Below, one piece after another: positions 1 to 10,808 of a DNA stretch of 64,000 nt (its first letter is position 1; each line of letters opens with the position of its first letter). Location of the stretch: assembly GCA_023213315.1 (NCBI GenBank), contig JAKCPI010005477.1, positions 94,060 to 158,059 of the forward strand. Reading direction: 5' to 3'. This DNA comes from Euborellia annulipes. Lineage: Eukaryota > Arthropoda > Insecta > Dermaptera > Anisolabididae. The position numbers were made by a program, and so were the translations under genes. The notes below the pieces were generated by a model. That model had not been told where the DNA came from, did not search any database, and saw nothing but the letters and a program-made list of their open reading frames with translations.

Positions 1-269
1 TTGTGAGTATTTGTTGGTCTTGTTGACCTCGGTGGCCAGGTCCAAAGGATACGGAAAGGCAAAAATAATAACACTAGTCGACAAGGTTTTTTTCCACAAG
101 AAATCTGATAAGTGAACCTAGTACATTTTTTCATTCTTAATTCAGATATGTAGTTAGAATTTTTCCATCAGGCACAGTTTTAGAGATATAGAGCAAATTA
201 GATTTTGATTGAAAATGGGCTCTAAAACGGCTTTTATTTAGAATGTTCAAATTATTTTTAACGGGACAC

Positions 270-583
270 CCCGTCAAATTATGCAGATAGTTAGAATACA
301 TATAAATTTTAAGTTTCATCCCAATCGGAGGTCATTTAGACGTGCCGCAAACGGCTTAAAGTTTTGAAAAATCGAAATTTTTAAGATTTTTTTGCTTTGG
401 TCACCCCTAATACAATTTTAGATATCCCTGAATGAAAAAAACATATATGTACGATATTCTATAGTTCTTTGGCTTACTAAAAATCATTCATTCGTAAAAA
501 TCTGTTAATAATTAACGAAATTATTAACAAAAACGTCAGCAAAGAAAATACACAAGTACACTCACTGGTCGAAATAAATGGAC
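270..583 (+). repeat. Dispersed repeat, family R3, copy 1
   Basis: This unnamed repeat recurs at 26,310-26,575 and 63,401-63,605. Shared landmarks in order are ATGCAGATAGTTA, AAGTTTCATCCCAATC, a poly-T stretch with GCTTTGG-CACCCCTAA, ATCCCTGAAT, and GATATTCTATAGTTCTTT. The copy at 26.3 kb also continues into the same AATCATTCATTCG block seen here from about 480. No coding potential was seen. It may be part of a larger element whose right side is the inverted repeat described next. Confidence 0.6.
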
Positions 584-832
584 TTCAATTGAATTAAAAA
601 GCGAACCCTATCTACGAGAAGCAAATGTATCCTCTTGGAGCATAGGTTCACGGGCACTAACTTTATTATATATTATTAAAAAAAATATTTTTTTGAATCT
701 GATATCTTTATTTATACTTCTAAAAGAACAAGAGGTCCATTATTTTCGTCCAGTGAGTATACTTGTGTTTTTTCTTTGCTCACGTTTTTGTTAATAATTT
801 CGTTAATAATTAACAGATTTTTACGAATGAAT
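486..832. repeat. Inverted repeat, arms 486-583 and 735-832
   Basis: The left arm runs from ATTCATTCGT to AATGGAC and the right arm is its near-complete reverse complement, from GTCCATTATT to ACGAATGAAT. Each arm is about 98 bases and contains TTAATAATTAACGAAATTA. The 150-base centre holds a SINE-like tRNA fragment. The arms overlap the end of repeat family R3, so this may be the terminal inverted repeat of an R3-derived element. Confidence 0.7.
601..657 (-). repeat. tRNA-like SINE head fragment
   Basis: Read on the minus strand it resembles the SINE head at 22.3 kb (22,300-22,375). Both share the CACGAGAAGC-type block and a B-box-like GGGTTCGC. Only the tRNA-like part is visible and the body is missing. 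A short remnant inside an inverted repeat is the simplest reading. Confidence 0.35.
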
Positions 833-2050
833 TGTCAATTGTTTAAATAACAATGTAATTTACATTGTCAATTACATTGTTATTTATACACATAGGCTAT
901 TGTAAAATTAACAAGCTTATGAACAGACTGTTGACAATCCTATTTACTAAAACAACTCCAATGTAACTGAAGATGTAATGATTAATTCGGCAGAAACGTT
1001 TTGCGTAAAAGGAGTTAAATTTAATAGAGGCTCCCTGCCTGGCTGCTTGCCTATTCAATCCTTTATTCAATTTATAACAATATCGCTATTAATCGTATTT
1101 ATTCAAATGATTTGGTATTTAAATTAATTACTAATACGTTCTAAATCCAAATTTAATTAAATAATAAAATCTCTTATTTAGAAAATTTTTTTGCCAGTTT
1201 GCAAAAATACGACATGATTTCACAAGCGAAGTTTTCTAGGCCATATCAAAAAGGAGAGAGAGAGAGAAAGAGAGAGTCAGTCTGTCACTTGATGAACACA
1301 ATTATTGATGAGGAGATTATGAAAACTTGACAGAGCACAAAAACTCATCCATTTAGTTTGCTTTGTAGTGATGCTAAGAACCGATTTGAAAACAGTCCTT
1401 GGCAATGTCATCCACTAATGAGTGGATGAAACATGCTAGTATATGTTTAGTAAATATTTACCAAGATAAAAAAAAAAAAGTGTTCCGTGAGGAAGAGTTT
1501 ATTAACGCTGTCTTATCTCATTAACCAACCCACCAAAAAAAAAAAAAAAAAAATTGAACAAGCGCCTTAAAAACAAGATATAGACAACCGTTAAACTTAG
1601 TGATATGTTTGGTTGTATTGGCAGGGGCGAATGCTTATCGCTAGATGAAGAATAGCATAAAAGTTGAGCCAGATATACAAATTTCATTAAAAATATTCTA
1701 TCAAGAAAAATTGTCAATTACAAAAAATAACATAGTGTGGTTTTATGAAACCACGATGCAAGTGAAACTTTTTTTTCGGATCATAGGCGTTTAACTGAAA
1801 ATTTTCAGAAAATTATTCAATTAAGGGTATTAAAATCGCGTTTTTAATCTTAACTTAATAATTGGAAAATGGGAAATCAATAGACGCATGTTAAAAACTG
1901 AGAACAATATTTATTTAGTAATTGAAGATTTGAATAATTTTAAAAATTATTTTTTATCAATTTAAAAATTGAATAATTAAATCTCACAATTATTTTTTTT
2001 ATAATTCGTCATATATATATATATTAAATTTCAACTTTCATATTTTTGTC
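833..2050. other. Gene-free A/T-rich stretch
   Basis: It holds poly-A and poly-T runs and a GA-rich run near 1,252-1,276. A palindromic block of AATTACATTGT lies near 850-890. No splice-site-bounded open frame, SINE head or terminal inverted repeat was seen. Confidence 0.5.
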
Positions 2051-2110
2051 GTCACGGCTTGTGACGTCATAACTTGTAGCGTCACGGCCTTTGACGTCAC
2101 TGCTTGTAAC
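2051..2110. repeat. Two 30-bp tandem units, each with a TGACGTCA palindrome
   Basis: Units 2051-2080 and 2081-2110 both start GTCACGGC and contain TGACGTCA (2062-2069 and 2092-2099), exactly 30 bases apart, followed by a CTTGTA block. TGACGTCA is the consensus cAMP-response element bound by CREB/ATF bZIP factors. Whether it binds anything here is unknown; no promoter or gene is seen nearby. The pair stands out because the surrounding sequence is very A/T-rich. Confidence 0.55.
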
Positions 2111-3094
2111 GCGACATGCTGATAGAGGAACGAAAAAATTCGAGGCGATCAAATAAAAGTTCCACTTAAAAAAAAAAAAACTAAAATTTTTATTGCATGT
2201 AATACATGATTGTTAAATGCATCTCAATAAAAAAAAAAAAATTAATTTACATGCAATTATTTATCTAAATTTAAAATTTATTTTTAAATAAAAGTTTCTC
2301 TAAATTTTATATTATAAAAAAAAAATTTAGAATTTCAACTTTGATCTTGCTTCACAACAGCTTTCTTCGCCCACGGCCGAGATCGTCCTTTGAATTTATT
2401 TATTTATTTATTGATTAAAAAAAAAAATTAAATTTAAAATAATAATGAATTATTGAATAATATCAAGGAAATCGAGATAAAGAGGTGCAATAAACTAAGC
2501 CCACTTGACTCTTCGGTTGATATATAAATGGAGGCTAAAAATATTTTTTAAGCTTCCATGTTTAAGTAAATTATGTATACTTGATGGTTCCCAACATTAT
2601 TTAATTATTTATTTAAAAAAAAAAATATTTTTATTTATTGCGTTTTCTAAGCCACAGGAAAAACAAATAATTTTTATGCTGATTATCAAAAGTCAAACGA
2701 AATTGTAATTTAGTGGCGTCATTAGGATGAGGAAGTTCTGCTAATTTAAGAGTATCTTCTTTAAATAGATTAAAAAATTAGTGAGATTTTTCAAAATGAA
2801 TTTATATCAGGAAACTCAATAAAGGATGAAAAAAAGATGACCTGCTAGATATGATTTATATTAATCTCGCACGCAAAAAGAAAAAAGATTGCTTTACGTG
2901 AAAACTGTGTAATTTGAGAAAATTCATTCTTGAAATTGGACCAAGAACAATTTTTTTTTTTTTACAATACCCGTTTTTATTTCACATTGATTGGATGCAA
3001 TTAAATTGCAAATAATTGCTATAACGAAAGGAAAATTTCTTAAAATTGGTTAATTTATTTACAATTATTGTTATTAGAAATAAAAAAAATTTTG
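2111..3094. other. Gene-free A/T-rich stretch
   Basis: Dominated by long A and T runs and a TTTA microsatellite near 2,395-2,412. A 67-codon frame at 2,505-2,708 is low-complexity and unsupported. Nothing else was recognised. Confidence 0.5.
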
Positions 3095-3358
3095 GCTTAA
3101 ATCGTGGTTTATTTTAGCAAATATTAAATAAATAATTACAACGTTTCGGCTGCTAATCCTGCAGCCATCATTAGGTAGATTCTTTCATTTTTACCAATGA
3201 ACACTAACTAGAGGACACTAGCTAGAAGCTAATTATACCTAACCCTCAGTGTTAATTGTTAAAAATGAAAGAATCTACCTGAAGATGGCTGCAGAATTAG
3301 CAGCCGAAACGTTGTAATTATTTATTTATTATTTGGTACAATAAACCACGATTTAAGC
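3095..3358. mobile_element. Snap-back element with hammerhead-like core
   Basis: A 264-bp palindrome. The left arm starts GCTTAAATCGTGG and the right arm ends CCACGATTTAAGC. Both arms contain AACGTTTCGGCTGC or its complement. Each arm encodes, reading inward to outward on its own strand, a hammerhead-like core (right arm 3279-3313; left arm on the minus strand near 3138-3172 with CTAATGA instead of CTGAAGA). No reading frame is present. The family is inferred to be a non-autonomous relative of Penelope-like retroelements. A hairpin-ended element starts directly after it. Confidence 0.65.
3279..3313 (+). ncRNA. Hammerhead-ribozyme-like motif
   Basis: CTGAAGA (3279-3285) matches the invariant CUGANGA box. 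After a single T comes stem II, GGCTGC (3287-3292) paired with GCAGCC (3300-3305), six of six. The GAAA box follows at 3306-3309, then CGTT. TAC (3276-3278) can pair with GTA (3314-3316) as a 3-bp stem I. Helix III would rest on the palindrome AACGTT, suggesting a very short or dimeric helix. Self-cleavage is inferred from the pattern only. Confidence 0.55.
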
Positions 3359-4087
3359 AAAAAGTCTATTGTGTGATTAATGCACAGTACACAACTTTCT
3401 CTTGCCTTCGGTAATCGAAAGCAGTGTACGCCAGATTATTTTATGTCGAGATATATCTAGTTTCCCCATAAGATCTTAGTTCCTAATATGCGTTTTAAAT
3501 GTTGACTGCTTGAATTTTTCAAAATTCCAATCCCATATTTGGATATTTTATACACAATAGGGAATTCTAAATAAATACAAAATTTCATGAGAATTGAGAA
3601 AATTTTTTTTAATGTGTAAAGAGTTCCAAAGAAGACCCGACCTCTTTTGAATCGAAATTAAAGTGTAAATTCCCATAGGGATTTAACATTGGCTCTATGG
3701 AAGGAATGTGAATTTAAAAAATCTGAACTACTACATCAGTAAAGTGTATTTCAAAAACAATTTTCAGGACAAAATGAGAATATACATTTTACAGAAGATC
3801 TAAAAAAAAAATTGATTTATGAATTTTAATCAAAATCGTTAGAACTGATTTTTTGACTGTCCGGGAGGGTACATAACTTAAATATAAAATTTCTAACTCG
3901 TAGCTCAATTCCTTCATACAATCGTTACACACAGACACCCACACAGTCAAATTTGCGGGACCCACTTGTTTGGACTCGGGGACCTCAAAACATGTATATC
4001 CATCAAAATCTCGACATCGAATTTTTGACATGATCGCAATACTTTCTCTCTCTATATATTTCATATATAGGGTAAGAGAAAGTAAAA
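3359..4087 (+). mobile_element. HPE copy, long subtype
   Basis: HPE is the dominant repeat here. This copy has a decayed 5' hairpin (CACAACTTTCTCTTGCC / GGTAATCGAAAG) and the long-subtype interior with TTAAATGTTGACTGCTTGAA. It ends in the standard 3' block: TCAAAATCTCGACATCGAA, ACTTTCTCTCTCTATATA, then GGTAAGAGAAAGTAAAA. No coding capacity was seen, so it must be moved in trans if it is mobile. Confidence 0.75.
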
Positions 4088-4533
4088 TGTATTTTTCTAA
4101 TTTCTTAAAATACTTTGATGGATTCTAGAAAACTCCTTACAAAGATTTATCCCCTCCCCTTATTTGAACAAACAGTTGTACTTACATTAACAAAAAGATT
4201 TTCGAAAGGAAAATTTTTCAATTTTTAATCAAAATAACACAATCTTAAATGTTCTTATCAAATTATCTGCCATTTTTTTTTTTGCTTGCGGAAAAGAATT
4301 GAATATTTTTCATTTGTTATGATAGAAGAGGATATTTAAAAACAAAATCTGATGTGACCACCATCTATGCTTTTAAAAGAATCTTGTAGTAAGATATGAT
4401 GAGTCAGTGAATGTGTTGTTTAACGATTACGAAACATCTTGTACTTAGATTAGAGATGTGTACTTTGGAAAATGCACGACTTAAAATTTCTTCCTTCTTT
4501 CTAATATAAATTTTATTATCCCATAATAAGACT

Positions 4534-5040
4534 AAAAAATTTGGTGTGACTGGTCGTACAGCACTTTAAATTTATAAACATGGAAAATAATTATATTTTG
4601 TTACCATGGCAACCATCCTCCTTTGAAGTACAAGAGTAAAGTGGTCTTCAAACAATTTTGAGAGCAAAATGAGAATATACATTTTAAAGAGCATCTAAAA
4701 AATAATTGATTTTTTAATTTTAATCAAAATCGTAAGAGCGAATTTTGAGAAAATCAAAAAAAAAAAACTGAAAAAGTACATCAGTAAAGTACTAGTACTC
4801 TTTGGCCGATTTTGTTCAAAAGCTTCGTGTCAAGTCCCAGGAAGGCGCCTAACTTAAATATCAAATTTCAACCTCCTAGCTCTTTTCGTTCTTGATTTAT
4901 TTTGTTCACAGACACACATGTTGCGAAACCCCTTTGGATTCAGGAAACGTGTATATCCATCAAAATATTGAATTTTTGACATGCATCCAATACTTTCTCT
5001 CTCTATATATTAACATATATAGAGGTAAGAGAAAATAAAA
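4534..5040 (+). mobile_element. HPE copy, short subtype, 5' hairpin truncated
   Basis: Starts with TTTGGTGTGACTGG but the return arm of the hairpin is missing. The interior carries the family's TTGTTACCATGGCAACCAT block and ACATCAGTAAAGTACTAGTA. It ends in ACTTTCTCTCTCTATATAT and GGTAAGAGAAAATAAAA. Confidence 0.75.
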
Positions 5041-5190
5041 AATGAATATTATTAATATAGTAGTTAAGAGAGTGTCAAAGTATAAGAGACAAAGTAGAGT
5101 TATTAGAAGAAAGTTCATCAGTGATGCGTGAGTGATTATTTTTGAAAGGCTTGTTAAATAAAAGTAAACTGTTGGAGGGGAGTTTAATTA

Positions 5191-5360
5191 CCGCGAGAAA
5201 CCGGCAGGGCATAGTCGGCTGGAGCGGCGCCGTTCTGGCTCGCAGCCTACGCGCCGGCTCCGGGGTTTTCCGGAAGTTCCGGTATTCCCTGGTTTCCGGT
5301 TCCGGGGTTGCTCGGAGGCGCCTGCCGCCTCCGGGCGGCTCCTCGCCGCCAGGCCTGCCA
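5191..5360. other. Isolated G+C-rich island
   Basis: About 170 bases of G+C-rich sequence, with repeated CCGG and TTCCGG motifs, in otherwise A/T-rich DNA. It is open on both strands (83 codons on plus 5142-5393, 98 on minus 5075-5371), as expected of stop-poor G+C-rich DNA. The translations are Arg/Pro/Gly-rich without a recognisable domain. Possibilities are a recent foreign insertion, a CpG-like promoter island, or an exon of an unrecognised gene. Confidence 0.4.
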
Positions 5361-5424
5361 AACATATTCATTTTTAACCCTATGCCAAAGTGATCATATA
5401 TGAATATAATTCACTAAAAGTCCC

Positions 5425-5460
5425 ACAAAAAATCTGGTGTCTGCTCGCACAGCACACTAC
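5425..5460 (+). repeat. HPE 5'-hairpin fragment
   Basis: AAATCTGGTGT followed by GCACAGCACAC is the outer left arm of the HPE 5' hairpin. The rest of the element is absent. Confidence 0.5.
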
Positions 5461-5470
5461 TTTCTATAAG

Positions 5471-5902
5471 GAACGGTTGCTTCAGTTCTAATTAATTAGC
5501 TATCCCTCGGATAAAATAATTTACTATGACTTTCAATTCTTTTCACATCTAGTTAAGCTAAACATATGATTAAATAAGAGCTCAAAGCTAAGACTCGAAG
5601 TTAGGTATAACTAAAATTAGAAACACAACGCTTGTTTATTTTATTTTAATTTTTGTTAAAAAATTAATTAGGCTTAATTAATTATTTTTAATATTTATTT
5701 TAATAAATTTTATTTTTATAAATGATGCCTTTATTAAGTTGCTAACTTCACACAACTTTCTTTATACATCAGATAGCCATTTATATGTGAAAAAAAAACA
5801 TTTTTTTAACTCGAAGATTAAGTGTGTTCTTGTTTACTATATCCACAATTTGCTAGGGTTCGGATTAGTTTACTAATTGACTAGAATTGAAGCAACCGAC
5901 CC
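5471..5902. mobile_element. GGTTGCTTC terminal-inverted-repeat element, copy 1
   Basis: Ends are inverted repeats: GGTTGCTTCAGTTCTAATTA at the left and a GACTAGAATTGAAGCAACC block at the right. It also contains TAGCTATCCCTCGGAT and TAGTTAAGCTAAACATATG, which recur inverted at 12,049-12,557 and 45,712-45,898. The outer bases fit GGGCCGGTTGC. No reading frame was found and the superfamily was not assigned. Confidence 0.65.
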
Positions 5903-5998
5903 TCAGTATGAAAGGCCGAGAACTGGATAAACTCCAACCCTAAATCCCAGTCTATTGATCTTTTTTATATATATAATTCGGTAATTGAAAAGTTAGTT

Positions 5999-6113
5999 CA
6001 TGCTTGTCACACCATTAAAATATATTTAGTTTCTGTTATTGTATTAGAATTCAAGATGTGAAATTTCTAAACATAGGTCTATAAAAATCTTTATATTTTG
6101 TTACCAAGGCGTG
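5999..6113 (+). repeat. HPE internal fragment
   Basis: Begins at the return arm of the 5' hairpin (TGCTTGTCACACCA) and runs through ATATATTTAGTTTC to TTGTTACCAAGGC, collinear with other HPE copies, then stops. Confidence 0.6.
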
Positions 6114-7059
6114 TGTTATCTAAAATTGAAAAAATCCTGTACGGTTGGCTCTACAAGAGTTGCCTAATGTGCTCGAGAATGGAGCCTTGAACTTAGTCAA
6201 CGAAACCAATATTTTTTAAAATAAATAAATCTTCATTTCTTAATGCAACTGAAGGGGAAAAGCTAATTTTAGGACAACACTTCCGACGGCTAGCGCAGTT
6301 TGGTTGTCTAAGCTCAAGGCAGTAAGATACTTGTGGCTCCGACTGTCACCCAGTGATATAGGAGTTGTAGTATTATATTTTATTATAATACATTTACCTG
6401 CCCGATTGGCATTTGTTGCTGTATGAGCAGTGTCTAATAATAATAAGAGAAAGTAGCTAAGATTTCCCTCTAAGGTGTAGAGAAAGCTGAAAGCGACTAA
6501 GCAATTTACATGTGTATAGTTTCTTATAACAAAATTGAAGAAAAACTTTTCAAATGTCCTAAATAAATAATAAATCTTGCGAAAAATATTTAAATAATTT
6601 TGGGATGGGATTTTAATAGGAACTCTAGGAAGATATGAGCTTCAACTGAGGTCAACGTATGTACACTTTTCACTGATATAGATAATACTATATACTAAAG
6701 AAGTGAAACTTGTACGCAAAATAACGCAGCATTTATATATTTTTAATAAATATTTAATACAAAAATGTGGTCTATAATTAAAAATTCTCCTAATAAAATT
6801 ATTGAATATTTGATTTATTAACTGATTTTCGAGGTAAAAATGTGTTGAGTCTAAACGCATCGACACACCGTTGACAGCGATACTATCTTTTTAAATATTT
6901 TCTAAAAAAAAAAAAATTTCAGGTCATTTCTTTAAATTTAATAAAGCTAATTGATAAAGAAAGAAAATAAGGGTCTCTTTGATAATGAGTCAAATTACTC
7001 TATATGGCGCCTCTTTCTGTTGCTATTCAGTACAATATCTTGCTTGTTCAATGAAGTCT
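6114..7059. other. Gene-free stretch
   Basis: Mixed A/T-rich sequence with no repeat shared elsewhere in the window that I could see. A 74-codon minus-strand frame at 6642-6866 is A/T-rich and without motif. Confidence 0.45.
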
Positions 7060-7265
7060 TCTCCAACTATGGCAGATACAAAAGCCAAATTGGACCGGCG
7101 CCGATCCAAAACTCATCGTGTATTGGGAAACTGAGTTGGATTGGCGACCGTAAGCTGGCATTGCTGGATTTCTATCGGGACCAAAATCCACAGAGCCAAG
7201 TCCACGAGCCATGGATTTGTCCTTGCCTTGTGTGGTAGTTAACCGAGCCAGAGCCAAAACATGTG
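7060..7265. other. Balanced-composition island of unknown nature
   Basis: About 200 bases with clearly higher G+C and complexity than its flanks. It is open on the plus strand (frame 6951-7238) and on the minus strand (7048-7257). There are no convincing splice sites and no recognised domain. It could be a decayed exon, a SINE-like unit or a MITE. Confidence 0.3.
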
Positions 7266-8055
7266 CAGCGTTGCAGATTGATATTTTTTTTTTTTTTTTT
7301 TAGATTCTTTTGATATTTTTCTTATATTTTGTGAAGAGATTTTAATTAGAATAATTATTAAAATATTTTTTTAACAAAATTTTGAAAAAGTACTAAAATT
7401 AATATAATTATGAGTGACATGACTTTTGATGAGGGCAAGTTTAAATGATCAAGGATAACCATCCATCCCGCATTTTGCTTTGCATTTTTTTTCAATGATC
7501 AGCAAAATGTCCTATATTTTATTTCAAACTGTTTTTTTTTTTCACTTGTATTAAAGATTTTTTATTAACTTACTATTTACAACTTTTTTTCAATAAATTA
7601 TAAAAAATGCAAATTTTTTAAATCTCTGCCTCCATTCCCCTACCTTTAAGCATAAAAAATTTCTCTATCCGTCTCTGCTTCGATGCTATTTTCTCTTTTC
7701 GTCATCCCACGAGAGTGTTGAGTCCTGAAAGAAAGCTGCCTTCGTTAATCACATGACAACTATATTAACTCGAATAGGAGCTTCTTTAATTAAAGAATCA
7801 TGTTCTTATTACCGGGTTTGAGATTCAAGAAAAAAAAAATACTTCCCCCACCACCTGCATGATCATCAGGCATTTGTCAGAATTCATTTGCGACGGCCTT
7901 TCTATTATCTGATGCAACAGCCAGGACACCTTCGGATTAAAAGACGTTCCATTATCTAATCACAAGCGCAATTATAGGAAGAAGTCTGAGTTAAGCTTTA
8001 AAGTTGAGTATCAACAAATAATTAACAAGAAAAATTATTTATTAAAATACAGTTC
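7266..8055. other. Gene-free stretch
   Basis: Starts with a long T run (7,283-7,302) and stays A/T-rich. Nothing was recognised apart from poly-A/T tracts. Confidence 0.45.
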
Positions 8056-8898
8056 GATTATTATTATGGAAGTTTTTAATTATAGACCCTATTTTTGTAT
8101 TAATTATTAAAATATAAATACTGTACAACGTTCCGACTACTTATTCCGCAGTCGTTTTCAAGTACTGTGCACATTCTCCGATTCAAGCGAACTAACCTCT
8201 AAGGGAATCCTACGTGAAGTTAGCAGCATTTTATATGCAATGAAGTTAGCAACACACACAATCATCTCAATGAAGTAAGACACCATCATTACCTCATGGG
8301 GATGATTGAATATGTTGCTAACTTCATTGCATATAAAATGCTACTAACTTCATGTAAGTGTCCTTTAGCAACGGACAATCATCCCCATGAAGTTAGACAC
8401 CATCATCTCTATTTAAATAAAACTCCATTATGTTTATTAAAGCTTTTGTGGTTTGTATTATTATTATATGAGTTTTTAATTATAGACCTCATTTTGTTAC
8501 TAATTATTTATTAAAAATATAAATATTGTACAACGTTTCGACTACTTATTCCGCAGTTGTATTCAAGTACTGTGCACTTGGTTCGAATCAAGCGAACTAA
8601 ACTCAAAGGGACACCTACGTGAAGTTAGTAGCATTTTATATGCAATGAAGTTAGCAACATACACAATCATCCCCATGAAGTTAGACACCATCATTACCTC
8701 ATGGTGATGATTGTATATGTTGCTAACTTCATTGCATATAAAATGCTACTAACTTCATTTAGGTGTCCTTTAGAGGTTAGTTCGCTTGAATCGGAGAAAA
8801 TGCACAGTACTTGAAAACGACTGAGGAATAAGTAGTCAAAACGTTAATAATTAATACAAAATTTGGTCTATAAGTAAAAACTTCCATAATAATAATAA
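8056..8898. repeat. Tandemly duplicated snap-back repeat
   Basis: A block of about 350 bases occurs twice in direct orientation (8,056-8,400 and 8,460-8,800) and each copy is itself palindromic. The arms contain TGAAGTTAG, AATGAAGTTAGCAACA and TTGCATATAAAATGCTACTA. The outer arms hold ACAACGTTYCGACTACTTA and its complement with TTGAAAACGACTG, a degenerate hammerhead-like pattern: TTGAAAA, C, a GACT/AGTC stem, GAAACGTT. The second palindrome is complete and is interrupted at its right edge by a 1.9-kb TA-flanked element. Confidence 0.6.
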
Positions 8899-9522
8899 TA
8901 CACTGAAAAAAACCGACCTTGTAAATTTAAAGTGAAATCCCTTTAAAATTTTCAACAAACCTTCCCATAAAATTAACAAATTTTCCTTTCATTTTTACAA
9001 GAAATCGCCTCAAGTTCTATATGACAAACTCATACGTAAAAATGAAAAAATTTCCTTTTATTTTTACAGGAAATTTCATCGAGTTCTAATTCAAAAAGAA
9101 ATCCTGTAAAATTGACAAGGTTTCCTTTAAATTTGACAGTAAAAACCTTTAAATTCTTATTTTACCTGAGAAAAAAGCAACTCCCTCCATACCTACCTAC
9201 CTACCCATTGCTTCCTCTCCTACTCAAAGCTCGTCATTCTCTCTTAGCAGACAGTATGACTAGCTTGAGTTGACTAGGCAGCATTTCTTTTCCAGATTCA
9301 TTCTTTGAATATTTGAAATCCGAGTTGATATCTTCTATCATATATACTTTTTTAATTTTGAAAAATATTTGTACTTTTTTTTTATTCACGCACGTCTAAC
9401 AAAATTTTCTTTGTGTCCTGTTTTTTCTTAATATTATGGCAAAAAACCAAGGTACGTCTAAAAATATATTATGATTTTCTTTTAATATATTATTTATAAT
9501 AAATTTTGTGCTTGACTTGCAG

Positions 9523-9843
9523 GACTTCAATGAAGACTATTTAAAATTATATCACATTCTAATTGAGTGGGATTTAGAAGGTCTGTTTCATACATTAAAA
9601 GGTAAATATAATGTTATAAAAAAAATGTAAAATGTTTCAAAATATTATCTAGTGTTTATACAATTTATTTTTTTTGAATAAAAAACTCTTGCATACGTTT
9701 TAGGCTTTCGGCCATTGACATTAGTGGGAAAAGGGTTCTTTCAGATAAAATTCCTTATTTTCAAGAGACAAAAGATCCGAATACAATACCTTAGCCCAAG
9801 AGGGTTTCTGGCTCTCTTGGTCAGGCCGACCTCAACAAGTTAA
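9523..9843 (+). CDS. Possible two-exon coding remnant inside the TA element
   Basis: Exon 9523-9601 follows a good acceptor (CTTGACTTGCAG) and ends at AAAAG/GTAAAT. It reads DFNEDYLKLYHILIEWDLEG and continues open. Exon 9704-9843 follows ACGTTTTAG, keeps the frame (GFRPLTLVGKGFFQ...) and stops at TAA 9841-9843. An upstream exon may end at 9451 (CCAAG/GTACGT), but its ATG at 9436 is out of frame with the next exon. The segment with WDLEG resembles the start of SAM-like helical domains found in some invertebrate TE-associated proteins. That likeness is weak; the frame may be a captured exon or chance. Confidence 0.25.
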
Positions 9844-10533
9844 AAATTGAGAATATAAACAAATTTTGGTAGAATTAAAAAAAAACTTTTTTTTTTTTTT
9901 TTCAGAATAAAAATCGAAGATTCAGCATCTACAAATGAACAATTCATCCTATGGTTCTGAAAATGACATTTCTATTTTTTTCATATTATCTAAAAATAAA
10001 TAATATTTTTGATATTTTAATATGTTTCAAAACTTATTAATAGGCCTATTTATAAAATAAGACATCTTGATAATTCATTTCAAAAGTATTTATTTATATA
10101 AGTTTGGTGTACATTACAACTGAATTGTAATTTTTTTGTAATTAACTCGTAAAATAAAAAAAATTTTTTTTGTTATAATTTTGTAAATTTGATTTTTTAC
10201 ATAATTTCCTTTATACAAAGAATCCTTTTAAAATTATAAGAAATCCTGTCAAATTGTTTTGCAAAAAAATCATTGTAACTTGAATTTATTTCAATCTGCA
10301 CAGCTCGTCGGAAAAGGATTTTGGCGTGTTGATTAATTAAAAAATTTTTAATTATTTTTTAAATATATGTTTGATTTTTCTCATGTCATTCGTAAAACAA
10401 TAATGATATCTTTGATGAGAAAAATTAAAAATATATTTAAAATAAATAATTAAAAAATTTAAATTAATCAACAAAAATGTGTTTGAGATTAAGATTGAAA
10501 TAAATTAATTTAAAATTAAATGAAAAATCATTT

Positions 10534-10690
10534 TAAAATTAAGGAAATCTGTCAATTTGGTTTCAACAAAATTTTTTAAAATTTAAGGAAATCTGTCAAT
10601 TTCGTTTCAACAAAAATTTTTAAAATTTAGGTAAATAGTAATTCGTTTTACAAAATTTTTTTAAATTTAAAGGAAATCTTGTCAGTTTTT
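10534..10690. repeat. Short tandem array, about 45-bp period
   Basis: Three to four imperfect units, each with AAGGAAATCTGTCAATTT and TTTCAACAAAA, lie near the right end of the TA element. Its left end carries similar words in inverse orientation, so this is probably subterminal repeat structure of that element. Confidence 0.55.
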
Positions 10691-10808
10691 TCAAAGGAAA
10701 TTGAAATTATAAGATTTAATTGTTTACAATATCATTGAATTGAAGAATATTGATTATTAGGTTTGGAATGAATTGAAGGGATTATTGAATTTAAAGGTTT
10801 TTAGTGTA

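Larger units (their letters stand above)
8901..10806. mobile_element. 1.9-kb TA-flanked terminal-inverted-repeat element
   Basis: Ends are CACTGAAAAAAACC and, at the right, GGTTTTTAGTG. TA flanks both ends (8899-8900, 10807-10808). An empty site exists in the same window: the complement of 8,425-8,463 reads AATAATAATACAAACCAC, and the two flanks here join to exactly that once one TA is removed. TA duplication is typical of the Tc1/mariner superfamily; assignment beyond that is inference. The subterminal regions are rich in GAAATC and ATTTTTAC-type words. A possible spliced frame lies inside. Confidence 0.75.

Noticed and set aside
3359..5040. HPE as a Helitron
   Set aside because: The left end does start TC and hairpins are present, but no CTRR-type 3' end or A/T insertion pattern could be shown; left unclassified.
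7048..7257. Small genes on both strands at 7.0-7.26 kb
   Set aside because: Opposing frames overlap in a stop-poor patch, with no splice sites, domain or second copy to decide between them.
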